DNA of 50,108 nt, taken from assembly GCA_910592005.1 (NCBI GenBank), contig CAJVPP010000090.1:1-50108 (forward strand), in the 5' to 3' direction. A program made the translations under genes and the position numbers. Below the pieces are notes generated by a model. It ran no database searches, was not told the origin of the DNA, and saw only the letters and a list, made by a program, of their open reading frames with translations. Each line of letters starts with the position of its first letter. Positions within the stretch are counted from its first letter, which is position 1. Of the stretch, positions 33,301 through 44,330 are shown one piece after another. The DNA is from Funneliformis mosseae (Eukaryota > Glomeromycota > Glomeromycetes > Glomerales > Glomeraceae).

Positions 33301-36300
33301 TAAGCAATTTGACAAAGGCTTTCCTTGGGCATTCTAAAAGGATGATTGGTCTGGTATTGTTGAGGTCATACTCTCAAGATTTAGGCTTGGAAATCAGATA
33401 GATAAAAGACACCCATAGGTAATGATCCATAGGTATTTTTTTAGCTTTGAGACCAAGATGTTTGAGCATCTCATTTGAAATCTTAAGGGTCCAGGAACCT
33501 TGTCATTTGGTAATTAATCAATGATCCAACCAATCAAGCACATTAATCTGGTCACATATAATCAACTCACTACTTTACCATCAGCAGATGAGTGGTACAG
33601 GTAGGCTGAGATCCACTTCTCTGGAATTTCTTTGTTATTGTGAGTAGTATGATTTGTTAAAAGTGTCTTTTGATTTTATTTTTAACTTTAATATCCTTGG
33701 TATTCTTTTACGATTAAGGACTGAGTCAATCATATAAGAAGGATCTTTATTATAGTCATCAATTATAGACTGGAGAGCTTTTTGGATGCATTTCGTTTTG
33801 AATTCTTATTCTTTTAATTTTGCTTTAACATATAGATCTGCTAATAAAATTTTAGTATCTGGAAAAACAGATTTAATGAGCTCAATTATAGGATTAGATA
33901 GGATTAGGGTTAAGAGCTATTACATTTAATATAAACTTGTTATAGAGAGTTATCTACTCAGGAAATATTATACTGGCATCAAAGTACTTTTTGGTCAACT
34001 TATTTAATGTGTAAAAGTTTGATATTTTTGTAGATAGACAATAAACTTTGGTTTAGTAAAGACTGTATCTAAGTGGTTGTGTTAGTAAGTTCTTTGAGCT
34101 AATTATGTCTGATAATATTGTATGCTATATTTGCAAAATTAGCCTACCATTTATCATCCACTCAAGAATAAATAAACAAAATTTTTTGGGAACTACGTCT
34201 GTTATTTGCTAAGATGTTTAAGAAATTAGCTATTGAAGTAGTAACAATTGAATGATCAGAAACTAAGGAATCGATTTGAAGAGTTTGACAATTGAGTGCA
34301 TTTAAAGTTAATTCTGGAATCATCAAATATAGAGTTTGCACAAGAAAATGTTGGATATAATAAATGACTGGTGTTATGGGAAATAATAAAAATGTCAAAC
34401 AAATTGTATTATGATAAAGAATTCATAAAATGTATCATGAAATAGGTTCATTAAATGGACAAAATTCACATTAAAATATAATATGATAGTCATCTCAGGT
34501 TATATAGATTTGCATATGACTTTAGAGCCTTTTATATTGAGGAAAAATAACCGTTAATGACTAATAACTTTTATTTGTCAGCGAATTGTAATTTGGCATA
34601 AATAATGCAATTAAATTTGAATACATGTTTAGCAAGCTTAGAACTAAAGGAGAGGCTGACACTAATCTCGCTAGATTGACTCTTCTGGTTAATACTAAAA
34701 AATGAAGTAAATTGTGAAAACAAAAGATTAAAAAGCTAAAAAAGATTAAAATTGAAGTTAGTTTCTTGAAGACCAATAATGTCTAAATCATGGATAACAT
34801 AATATGATATTAAATAGTTCTGTTTAGCAGAGTTGTAAAATGATCTGACTTTATAAGATGTGATGTTGATGTGAGGTAATGAATTAAAAAGGGTTGGATT
34901 ATTGTATGTATCAGGTAGGTATAGTACTCATTATATTAATAGTTATTTAGTATAGAAAGCTACTAAAGCAGCTTTCAATTTATTTGTCTAATGTGTCAGG
35001 ATGGAAAGGAAGATGCAAATATCATGAGAACTTAAAAGACCTTTGTTAATGAGAACTTTGTTAAAAATCAGCGCAAATATTGAAAAGGTTATTAATGATT
35101 ATGGTAAAAGAAAGATGTGCTGTTGTTGTCGATGGCAAATTGTAATTGGTTGCTAATTTGTCTTTTATGAAGAAGGGCAAAACATATTAAGGCATCAATG
35201 TATGAAGATTCTTCATCTACAGGTGAAGCTTCAGGAGAAAGAATTTGGTTGTATGCTTTAGCTTCTATGAGGGTGACAACTTTAATGTTAAGAGCTTTGT
35301 CTAAACACTAAGTCTTTCTTGAAAAAAGGTAATAACTGTAGTGAGAATTGTAAGCTGTTGAGTAATAACCTCAAGTTGTGATGTTACTAACTTATTTAAG
35401 ACTGGATCATACATTAATCCACCTTGAGATGTACCTTTAGATAATTTATTATCAGCAGTAGTATCACTTGGTTTACTGTAGATACTTCAGTAACCTTCAT
35501 AGATTTCAAAATCCATGTCATCTGGTATATCATCTGCCAGTGATTGCTAGATAAACAAGTAAATGCTTTTCTGGAGTTTTGTTATTATTGTTAGTCAGTT
35601 TGGATAGAAATATGGATATAGAGGTTACTCTGACCTAAAGGATTGTTAAGTATCTTTTGGTTTAGACTTGATAGCATCAACAAAGATGATGTTGTCACAG
35701 ATTATACCTCTTTGTGATTGTTTTTAAGCATTGTATAATTGTTAAACTGTGTTAGTTAGAATCTTTGATATACATTAGTTTCTGTTTGGAGTCAGTCTAT
35801 TCTAAACGTTTGCTGTTGAATGTAAAATCAGAAATTGCCTTAGCTGTCTTACATAATCTTATATAGTACTGCAGACTTAAAATAGAAGTATGCATATTGG
35901 AGATAATTGTATTGGATCTTGCACAAGGGATGATTCATGCTGTAGCTTCTAATATATGTTTAATATCCATAAGGTCATGTGAGGTTGTGTTTCTTGAAAG
36001 GTTAGTAAGTTTAATCGAATATTTGGATTTTTCTTAAATAGTATTACATTTATAGAAATGGATTATGTTATTTAAAAGAAAGATATAATCTTCTTTATAA
36101 AGTTCAGTAAAGTAGGTATCTTTGTCAAAGGTTATTATCACTCTTTGCTATAGGTTGTGAGTTTTCATAGTAATCCTGGTAATATTTTCATATTTTGAAA
36201 ACAATTTCTTAAGGCATAGTTCAGATTCAGTAGCATCTAATAGGATTTCAGTCACTGTAATAGAGAGTTTAGAAATATACAGAGTCTGGTACTTGCAGTT

Positions 36301-36428
36301 GATGAAAAAGATATAATTTAATTTAATATTTAACAAAATATAATATATCTGTTCATAATTTAAGACAAAATTATATCTAAAAAATACAAATGTTCCTTTA
36401 ATATAATGGATAAGATTACAGTTTTGAG
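30360..36428 (-). pseudogene. Long LINE copy A: ORF1, endonuclease, RT, RNase H
   Basis: Minus-strand order fits a non-LTR retrotransposon with RNase H (I/Tad-like group). ORF1 lies at about 36310-35700 (ILEATA, TSILSLQYYIRLCKTAKAIS). The endonuclease is at about 34800-34160, with PELTLNALNCQTLQIDSLVS and SDHSIV. The RT runs from about 33560 (NNTRPIILL, KAFVKLLNA) through GEVISLLLWCIYYDPFLNKV near 33000 to the thumb at 32726-32514 (FMNEIKAAVTIMQNKWLTVT). RNase H is at about 31410-31080 (NDSSLKDVGF, CKVTVYTDYAVII). A Cys motif (CLRCDVIEKDFYYIW) lies near 30700. Numerous stops and a MITE at 31979-32133 kill it. It proposes copying by target-primed reverse transcription when active. Confidence 0.88.
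31979..32133. mobile_element. MITE family A, copy 4, inside LINE copy A
   Basis: A 155-bp element flanked by ATAT (31975-31978, 32134-32137). It starts GGGAGGGTTTCTAGGAAAAT and ends CCTAGCAATCAACC. Over its length it is very close to copy 1 at 11159, differing at a few positions. It lies between the reverse-transcriptase thumb and the RNase H region of the LINE. Confidence 0.9.
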
Positions 36429-36590
36429 TAGTGTTCCTAATGAGTTGAGTCGAGTCGAGTTTCAAGTCAAAATTATCCTACATACCTTTAATTTAAAGTA
36501 CTTATTTATTATGTGTAACTAAAATTTACAATTATGCACAATCATACGAGTCAAATATGTGAGTTTATGCGAGTCATTTTCGGAACTCTA
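36429..36590. mobile_element. hAT-type MITE with 8-bp target duplication
   Basis: The element begins TAGTGTTCCTAATGAGTTGA and, read from the other end, TAGAGTTCCGAAAATGACTC, imperfect inverted repeats starting with TAG. An 8-bp direct repeat GTTTTGAG flanks it at 36421-36428 and 36591-36598. TAG/CAG ends and an 8-bp duplication are the hallmark of hAT elements. At 162 bp it is non-autonomous. It lies at the 5' boundary of LINE copy A; GAGTCGAGTCGAG near its left end is a short internal repeat. Confidence 0.8.
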
Positions 36591-36779
36591 GTTTTGAGCA
36601 CTAAATCCAATACATAAGTTTAGTTTGCAATATAAAAATCAGTTAAATGTAAAGTATATAGTACAAAATAAGCAATTATATTGTAATTATATAGATTCAC
36701 ATTATACATCTACATTATTTTGTTACTTAAAAGAAATGATAATTAAATATAAAAAGAATGCTTATTAAATTTTTATAGA

Positions 36780-37143
36780 TAATAAATACAAATATAAAGT
36801 AGGTATATTTGGTTATCTAATAGCAGCAATAGAATGTGATAGATAAGTATTTGTAACTTATAATAAACTAATGCAAGTATTAGATTATGATTTTACAAAA
36901 TGTGATATTATACCTAGTGTAATGATATTTTAGAATCTATTGAATAATCATTTTATCATAAAAAAGTTTGTTTTAAAAGATTCTATTTTTAAATTTTCTG
37001 GTCCTTTTCATCATATGACAGAATTATATAAATTTTTAATTAATCAAATAGATCATAAACTATTCTTATTTCTTTATATTGATCAGTGTATAAAATTTAA
37101 CCAAAAGTCATGTGCACAAGTTGTACTAGAAATAGAAAATTAA
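36780..37143 (+). pseudogene. Unrecognised protein fragment
   Basis: The plus strand reads YKVGIFGYLIAAIECD, a stop, FVTYNKLMQVLDYDFTKCDI, another stop, then a clean 67-codon frame LLNNHFIIKKFVLKDSIFKF continuing through SGPFHHMTELYKFLINQIDH to a TAA at 37141-37143. The last frame is Phe/Lys-rich. I do not recognise the family. Both internal stops are TAG, one transition from CAG. Together with 37400-38530 it may be one old gene. Confidence 0.4.
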
Positions 37144-37305
37144 TGCATGTATTACATAGTATTTCTATTTTTATAAATAATTTATCCATTTTTATATATA
37201 ATTTATCTATTTTTAGTAATTATTTGTGCACATTTTATGCTGTGTAATATGTGCACATAAAAATTTAATGTGCACATGTGCACATTGTGCACATGAATTT
37301 TACAC
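37111..37305. repeat. Cluster of TGTGCACA palindromes
   Basis: The palindrome TGTGCACA or GTGCAC occurs at about 37112, 37225, 37250, 37269, 37278 and 37286, the last three nearly in tandem as ATGTGCACATGTGCACATTG. Random AT-rich DNA should hold very few such sites. It could be a short expanded repeat or a cluster of protein-binding sites. Confidence 0.6.
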
Positions 37306-37419
37306 ACTGATATTGATAGAGAATCTGATTATTGAGTAACTTATCTTAAAGTTCAAATGGCTTAATTGTAATCTTTTTAGTACTAAATTTAGATATATTA
37401 ATTACTTTATGTATTTCAC

Positions 37420-38530
37420 TAAGTTATTTATGAAAAAATCCTGTTGAAAAATCATGTCAACTTTAAATTTAGGTTTATAATGTATAGGTTTAATGAGAAA
37501 TAAAATGGATGAAGATTTTGAAATAATTATTAAAAATTGTAATTTAATAGATAATATTAAAAATAAAGCTAAAATATATCTATCAATAATTGATAAATTA
37601 CATATTAACTTACAACTAACAATTGATAAATGGAAGATATTATTAAACAATTAAAATTAAAAAAGAAACATTTTCAATTTTTAAAGCTACAATAGATTTT
37701 GAAATAAATAAATTATGAAACTATATTCATTATATAGATAATTCTTTTACTCAAGAAATACATACTAAAAATAACTTAAAATCAGATAAGATTAATAAAC
37801 ATTATATATTTATTTTATGTAATAATTAATTATTTTTCTGATTTATTAGCTTAAATTTAAACAATTTATACATCATTGTTGTTATTCCTAGCATTATTTT
37901 TTTTTGAAATAAAAAAGTATCATATTAAAAATTGTGATATTTGCAATTCTCTTTGAAGTGATTCAAAAAATTTCAATAATATGTATCATTTATCAGACTC
38001 AGACCCAGTTCTAAAACTAAATGGTGAAAGTTATAAAATATTTGAAGGACTATATGATAATGAAACTACTAAAAAATTTTTATTTATTAGCATAAAAATT
38101 AACTAAAAAATCTAAAGGAATGGGATTTAGTCCTAATGTACAATATATAAGAATGTTGTTATAGTTATATAATATGAAGAATGTGAAAAATGGAGAGTTA
38201 ATATTCAAAAAAAAAACTCAATAATGAAGAGTCTGCTAAATTAAATAGATTTTTGGATAATATTCAATATACTTGTAAGGATTCTTTTAAAGGATTAATC
38301 TTAGAAATTCAACAAAATGAATTTTCAGAATTATTTTTAAAAATAAAAGTCAATGACAAATTAAATTGTCAAAGTAATATAGAAACTTCATATTATTCAT
38401 GTAGGTTATTTGAGAATGAGATATGCTTTATTTGTAATAAGCAATACCAAGAGGATATGCTAAATTTACCAATAGATAATGAATTTTATTATTATTGTGA
38501 TAAGTATAATGTAAAGTAAATAAGAAAAAG
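37420..38530 (+). pseudogene. Broken gene with Cys motifs, unknown family
   Basis: The plus strand gives MDEDFEIIIKNCNLIDNIKN and KAKIYLSIIDKLHINLQL near 37510-37630. After a gap it reads YHIKNCDICNSL, a TGA, then NMYHLSDSDPVLKLNGESYK near 37980. The last part (38250-38519) is an open 88-codon frame: NIQYTCKDSFKGLILEIQQN and later CRLFENEICFICNKQYQEDM, YYYCDKYNVK. Two C-x2-C pairs hint at zinc binding. A basic stretch follows in another frame (KKRGKTVFDPDSQKKK). Stops and shifts break it. It is the last feature before the base composition changes. Confidence 0.45.
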
Positions 38531-40391
38531 CGAGGTAAAACAGTCTTTGATCCAGATAGTCAAAAAAAAAAACAAAGAAATATGTAATTATATTTACTAG
38601 TTAAATGTTATTATTATCATTATCATATCTCTTCAATATTAATAAAATCATAAAAGTTTTATATTATATGATATATGATCACGTGAGATAAAATTTAACG
38701 TTATAAAAAATCATTTTGTTTTTTTTCAGAAAAGTGATCCGGCGGGTTACATGAACCGAAAAAATTAACTTTGCCCGGCCTAATAAGACAAATTTAAATT
38801 GTAATTTATTTTTTATAATAATGAATATAAGTATTATTATTCAATTTGCAAAAGCAAATCATCCTATTTAAGTTGAAATAAATATTAATAAAGATGCATT
38901 TTTTTTTTTCTGATACTTGCAAATTCTTAAAAAATAAGCTTCTTTAGAAATTATCTGAATTTAGATAAATTGTTATCGGTGTAATACTGGGATTTTTTGA
39001 ATTTTTTGGAAGGAGATGAAATTTATTTGTCATGTAAGAATAATTATACTAGCTAATCGAAGCCTGATACGTAAGTGGAAATTTCTAAAAAAAAAAAAAA
39101 ATCCCTCATGAGCGTGTTTATTTATCTGAAATATGTGACGCGTTAATAGACTGCCACATAGCAATTCAAATATATATATATAAATATTTTTGTTTTGAAG
39201 TGTAAGATCAGTTATTAAGACCCGATGATTCGCTACATTTATATCATACTCCAAAAAAAAATTCATGAAACTTATTTTTTATTAGTGAAATCTATTGGTT
39301 TTTGAAACCATTGCTACTAGTCAAGTAAATCATTATGGCGTTAAATAACCATGACGAGAATAGAAATAACTTCTACATCAGAAAAAAAAAAAAAAAAAAA
39401 AAAATCCTAGTTTAATAAGTTGAATACCACATCTATTATCAGCACTTCCACCGGAATAACCACATGATGTTCTCTTACGTTTAGATTAGATAACAATCAA
39501 AATCTTTAATATTCATCATCCTTGTTTGAAATCGTTATCTGTAATTACAAATTATCTAATCAAATTACCTAAAATGTCTTATTTTTTGTTTCGCAATTTG
39601 ACAAGTATTGTTATTTTAATGAAGTATTTAGTTTGATTAAATTAAACTTTGAAAGATCGGCGATATAAAATGGTTAGTCTGGTGATACTTTAGCCCGCGG
39701 CTCGGAATCAATTAATACATATTAAACTTGAGTTTTTATGCACAAAAATGGTAAATACTTGTTTTCACAGTTTCATTTAAAGTTGGAACCCTATATACAG
39801 TTTCCTTTGTTTGTCACAAAATTCCGATAAATTAAAAATATATAATGTAATAGATAATATTTATGCACTTAGCGCTTCTTGTATACAGAATATTACATAT
39901 TTCCATTGAAAAAAATCTGCGTACTCGGATTTTGGAGACTTATTTTCAAGAACAAAGCCTCTTTAAAAAAGGAGCAAGATAACAAAGGTCTCGTATGATA
40001 TTTTTACGTGGCACGAGGTCATCTCTGGTTTTAGGTATGCAGGAGCATGTATCAGCACAAAATAAATTGTCCACATGATATGTAATAAACCCCTTCAAAG
40101 AATAAAATACTTTTACAACGAAATAACGATGTTGTACTTCATTAAATTGTTGGATGAATTATTTTGGTAAACCTGGACGGTTTACCAAGCATCCTTTTTT
40201 TGGACTCAAATTTGCAGTGGAACAAAATAACTATGCAAATTTTGTAGTACTATTCACGTGAATTTTTAATTGACTTTTTCAAGTGTTTAAACATAAAAAA
40301 ATAAAATTTTATTAAATAAAATAATAATTTGCGGAATTCATCCGCAACATTTGATAGTATTTAAAGTTAGAAAAAAAAAAGGAAAAATTGA
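38531..40391. other. CpG-richer intergenic DNA, no supported gene
   Basis: CpG dinucleotides become common here (for example GATCCGGCGGGTTAC near 38738 and GCCCGCGGCTCGG near 39700). A 25-base A-run lies near 39381. Some minus-strand scraps look protein-like (TSCGYSGGSADNRCGIQLIK near 39410-39475), but I found no start, splice sites or second exon to support a gene. The 78-codon frame at 39030-39266 has no supporting feature. Confidence 0.5.
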
Positions 40392-41047
40392 TTAAGAATC
40401 ACTTGGGTTTAACAAGTAACGAATTTGAAGTTTCTCTGAAACTTTTGGAGACCATGACCTTCTTTTACTATAATAATAATTCTTAACTCTATCATATGAA
40501 TGTAGTCTACCATAGGCAAACTTTAAATTCTCGACAACGACCTTCCAATGAATAACGTGTCGATTTCGGGATAATTCAAAAGTTTGGTGAAATGGGACCA
40601 TTTCCATTATGAATTGTTTTTCTTCTTGCCAAAATTTCTCTTTACACACTATTTAAAAAATTAAATTAATAAAATCTTTCGTTTTCTTAAAGAAAATATT
40701 GAATAATAAAATTTACGTACATCCCGGCTTTTGTTTTCTTCTCAAACTAAATTAATTTATAAATGAAAGAAAATTAATAACCTTCGTTATAAAAAAAAAA
40801 ATCACCCCAATAAATTAAACTTACTGGTTTGAAATTATTTTTGGTTGATGACGATTTGGTAAGTGCTCGCTGAAATCTTCAATTTGATAAACGAACTGTC
40901 CTTCTTGATTTATAGGATTAGAATTGAATCGTAATTCCTACAGAAAAAATAAAATAAAATTTTTTTTTAAGAAATTTATTTAAAAAAATCATTTTTTATA
41001 ACATAACATTGAGAGTACATAAAAGTTGTTACTTTGTTTGCCTTCAT
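40392..41047 (-). CDS. Myb/SANT-like protein, four exons, 136 residues
   Basis: I read four minus-strand exons: 41047-41033 (MKANK), 40937-40825 (ELRFNSNPINQEGQFVYQIE and on), 40746-40721 (26 nt, LRRKQKPG) and 40648-40392. All three introns are GT-AG (GTAACA, GTAAGT and GTACGT donors; CTGTAG, ATTTAG and AAATAG acceptors) and keep phase, giving 136 residues without a stop. The last exon contains KFWQEEKQFIMEMV, VIHWKVVVENLKFAYGRLHS and YDRVKNYYYSKRR. The spaced Trp residues and R-V-K-N-x-Y-Y-S-K-R-R end resemble a Myb/SANT or homeodomain-like DNA-binding unit. It would act in the nucleus. Start choice rests on phase agreement. The family call is moderate, the gene structure stronger. Confidence 0.65.
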
Positions 41048-41563
41048 TATTTTCTTTAGTTTTTTTTTTTTTTTTTTTTTTTTTTTGTTGAATGTTTTTT
41101 TGGTAAAATTTTTCAGCTCATTTTATTTTATAAGATTATTCACGGTCCATTTTTAAGGGTCAATTCGTTACTTTACGCAACACCATTATCTTTTTTAAAC
41201 CAAACCTATTGTTGTTAGTCTAATTTATTTGAGAACAATATAAGTCTTAAGATTTTAATTGGAATATTGGAATACGCCAAAGCATGTCATTATATTTAGT
41301 CATATTAGATTGGCTTGATTAATATTTATTTCTGATATTCCTTTTTTTTTTTGAATTCATTTTTAGGTTATCGTAAACTTTGATAAGAAATTTTTTTTTT
41401 CATAATTATAGTGAACTTTAAAAAATAAAAAATTCGATAATCTATTTTTAAAGTATGTTAAGTATGATCAGATGAACGGACGATAATATCACATTACCTT
41501 TTATTTTAAATGTTTATGGATAGAAGCAAAATTCATTCAATTGAAGATGCATTCTATGAATTT
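41048..41563. other. Intergenic DNA with long T-run
   Basis: A run of about 29 T lies at 41058-41086, just upstream of the minus-strand gene, where it could keep the promoter nucleosome-poor. No other feature is supported. Confidence 0.5.
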
Positions 41564-41920
41564 CTATATCTGTTCAATTTTACTTAATCGTTTATGTGAA
41601 GCTCCGTTTATAGCTAAACATTTTGTTGAAAAAAGTGTAGAAATAAAGGTTTCACAAAAGCGTGAAATGATAGTAAAAAAAAAAAAAAATAGCAATGATA
41701 TTCGGTTATGCTTTAGGAAGATCCCTTTAATACTACTAAAGGTTTTGTTGGATTTGAAGAAATTGAAGATATTTTCGTTTTCAAATTGCTTTGATTTCAA
41801 CACGTGATACATCATATCATTATCGTTTAAAAAGATGTTTTCATTTCTTAAAAGGGATATTCGGAGTGCACCCTGCAAATTATGATCGTCGATTTTAACA
41901 TCATCCTTAAGGATATGCAC
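41564..41920 (-). CDS. Hypothetical open frame, unrecognised
   Basis: A 118-codon frame starts at ATG 41920: MHILKDDVKIDDHNLQGALR, ISLLRNENIFLNDNDMMYHV, then KQFENENIFNFFKSNKTFSS. The first 75 residues look like real protein. The frame then crosses a T-run coding for five Phe and continues ISRFCETFISTLFSTKCLAI. A frameshift at the T-run is possible. An 88-codon frame on the other strand (41541-41807) overlaps it and is less protein-like. No family is recognised. Confidence 0.35.
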   Translation of the reverse strand: MHILKDDVKIDDHNLQGALRISLLRNENIFLNDNDMMYHVLKSKQFENENIFNFFKSNKTFSSIKGIFLKHNRISLLFFFFFTIISRFCETFISTLFSTKCLAINGASHKRLSKIEQI

Positions 41921-42589
41921 TTTTTACAAATTTAATTAGGAATCTTGTATTCTGTTTATGTAATTTTCGATGACGAATAAATAAAATTCAATACTGACGA
42001 TTAACGCGTGGTAACACAAAAAGTAAATAAAAGACCAAAAACAATTTTTTTTTTTTGTAGCAAAATTCCAGCAAAAGCTTAGCTGAGAACTCGTTGGGTT
42101 ACCGCCATAATAATAATCTCGTAATTTAGCCAATCAATTTGCCATAGAAACCCGATAACCTGGCACGCTTAAAATTTTTGTGAAACACGAATTCAATGAT
42201 TTAGGAAAAATAAATCAAAATAATTTTTTTAAAGAAATTATTATTCAAAAAAAAAAAATTGTTAAACCAATTTCAAATATTCAAAATAGACAAATTAATT
42301 AATATTATTTTACTTTTTTATTAAATAATGCAAATTTATAAAAAAATTTTGTACTATACATTGAATTTAATATTATAAAGAAAACAATTATTCATTATCA
42401 AAAAGAAAATATATTTTTGATAAAAATACAAGAGATGAAAAAATATATATAGATGTGATAAATAAAAGCGAAACCTCTTCTTGTAGACAATCATATTGAA
42501 AATATTTTACGTCTCTAAATCTGAAGTATCTGAAAATGAGATGGGATTAATTCGAAATTCGGAAAATACGATCTCGTATTTAATAACGG
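41921..42589. other. No gene supported
   Basis: A minus-strand scrap at 42060-42130 reads AKLRDYYYGGNPTSSQLSFC and could be an old exon, but it has a stop close to its start and no splice partner. The rest is AT-rich. Confidence 0.4.
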
Positions 42590-43509
42590 ATTTCAAGACT
42601 TTTGGTCAAGGATGTCTGAGTATGCAATCGGGTTTTTCTTTGAAACGTCACTTTTTTGCTACGTCATCTAACCATTTTTTTTCAATGTGAAATGCAAATG
42701 TCAAAACACCCTCCAAGACTTCAACCAAACGTTCGACTTCGACAACATAAACATTGCCACAAACCCTGCTTTCTCCTTTAACCCAAGTTAAATCTTCAGG
42801 CCAGTCAACCTTTTTACCTATCCTAATGAAACTTCCTGCGACGTATAATCTATTTTAATTCATATAGCTCTGTCCGACAACGCTAAATTTGCACCAGTGT
42901 TTGAGCCAAAAATTAAATCTGGTAATGTCTTTTCAGCCGTTGCAAGGTTTGGTAGAGCGACTGGAACAGCAATAATACATCCAAATAGTATAGTAAGGTA
43001 TTTGGACACGGAGCATAATAATGTAAGATCGGGTCACCAAACTTTATTCCTGCCTTATTCCTTAATAGTGAGGCTAGTGATCTTCGCAATGTTACATTTA
43101 CCCTATTTGAGAAACGTTTGGCGGCCCAATTAAGCGTATGAGATCGAATCGGCAAATGGGTTGGTTCTAGATTAACTAATTAATTATTAATAAATCCTTG
43201 AACTCCAAGTCACGTGAGATAAGTGACCAATTTTTCGGTCTCAAAGTCACCAACATAGAAATTTTCATGTTGTCCTTGCATGTTCTCAACCTTGCTGTAA
43301 AAGAATCATGCCATTTCTAACGAGGAAACTATTAACCGAAAAAAAGGAAATTTAGGAAAAATTTTTTAGAGGAAAAAAAAAAAATGGTAATAATTAAAAA
43401 ACTTTCATTTACCTTGAGAAAAGAAATCCCAACGTTGATTATAAAGTATTTCATTTAATTCACCACCCATCAATATTTTTTTTATCTTGTTTGACCATTC
43501 ATAACCCAT
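42590..43509 (-). pseudogene. Broken AMP-binding (fatty-acyl-AMP-ligase-like) gene
   Basis: Exon 1 (43509-43413) reads MGYEWSNKIKKILMGGELNE. An 84-bp GT-AG intron joins in phase to exon 2 (VENMQGQHENFYVGDFETEK), which has a TGA, one step from CGA. After another intron-like break comes SKYLTILFGCIIAVPVALPN followed by LATAEKTLPDLIFG and TGANLALSDRA. This fits the N-terminal fold of adenylate-forming enzymes (P-G-L-x-F...AG-x-I-x-V-P...A-x-L-x-L-T-D), closest in feel to fatty-acyl-AMP ligases. A last open part reads IRIGKKVDWPEDLTWVKGES and ERLVEVLEGVLTFAFHIEKK. The TSGSTG-type ATP-binding loop and all C-terminal motifs are missing. A sister copy lies in inverse at 43650. Confidence 0.6.
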
Positions 43510-43649
43510 TATGGATCGACACCGTCATAAGATGCAGTGAACTTTTATCCAAACAATATTTCGGAATTGTTGTCATTCCTAACTTTTGTAGGTAGATTCT
43601 TGACTGTGGTGATGATAGTATAAAAGTCAAAAGTGATGAATTTTGAAAA

Positions 43650-44330
43650 AAGGTCCTTTTCTAAGGAAAAGAATTGTTCGGGTTTGTGGCAATGATTATG
43701 TTTTCGAAGGCAAACGTTTGTTTGAAATCTTGGAGGGAATTTGAATAGTGACAAGGATGGGATCAAGGATTTGTTTTTTGAGAGAACGACCAATCGATAT
43801 TGCTCTGTGGTTAGACTTTGAGCTAACCGAAAACCGTCTCTCCTACTCTCGTGCCTTGGTCAAACGATTTCTTCAATCTCGACTCATTTACCGATTCGAT
43901 CTCAAATTGAATCAAACCTAAATTGGGGTATGGTGGTTTCCCTAATAAAATCGCCTTCACCGGATAGATGTTAACATTCGAGAAGAGGCGAAGATCAATA
44001 GCCCCTCACTATCAAGGAATGAGGCAGGACATAAAGTTGGTGACCAAATCTTACATTGTTATGCTCCGGGTCTCAAATTCCTCTCTATACTATTTGAATA
44101 TATTATTACTGGTCCAATCGTCCCACCAAACCTTGCAATGGTCGAAAAAGACATTGCCAGATTTAAATAATTGGCTCAAACGACTGATGCAAAGTTAGTG
44201 TTTTCGAATAGGATCTATATAATTACACTAGATTATACGCCGTAGGAAGTTTTATTGAGATAGAGAAAGGTTGTTTCATCATCTGAACTATTCGATGAAA
44301 AATTAATTGTACAAGTAGGATGTGAAAATG
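43650..44330 (+). pseudogene. Second broken AMP-binding enzyme copy, inverted
   Basis: The plus strand at 43970-44200 reads REEAKINSPSLSRNEAGHKV, then GDQILHCYAPGLKFLSILFE, YIITGPIVPPNLAMVEKDIA and, past a TAA, TDAKLVFSNRI. The G-D-x-x-L-x-x-Y-x-P-G-L-x-F pattern is the classic start of adenylate-forming enzymes that activate acyl groups with ATP. Just upstream (43840-43960) are DSFTDSISN and GYGGFPNKIAF, shared with the minus-strand copy. A separate scrap at 43670-43745 (VCGNDYVFEGKRLFEILEG) matches the last part of the minus copy (VCGNVYVVEVERLVEVLEG), so remains of a third copy precede this one. AVGSFIEIEKGC continues the match near 44245. Confidence 0.6.

Noticed and set aside
42897..43133. 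78-codon plus-strand frame
   Set aside because: It is antisense to the AMP-binding pseudogene, whose minus-strand reading matches the inverted copy.
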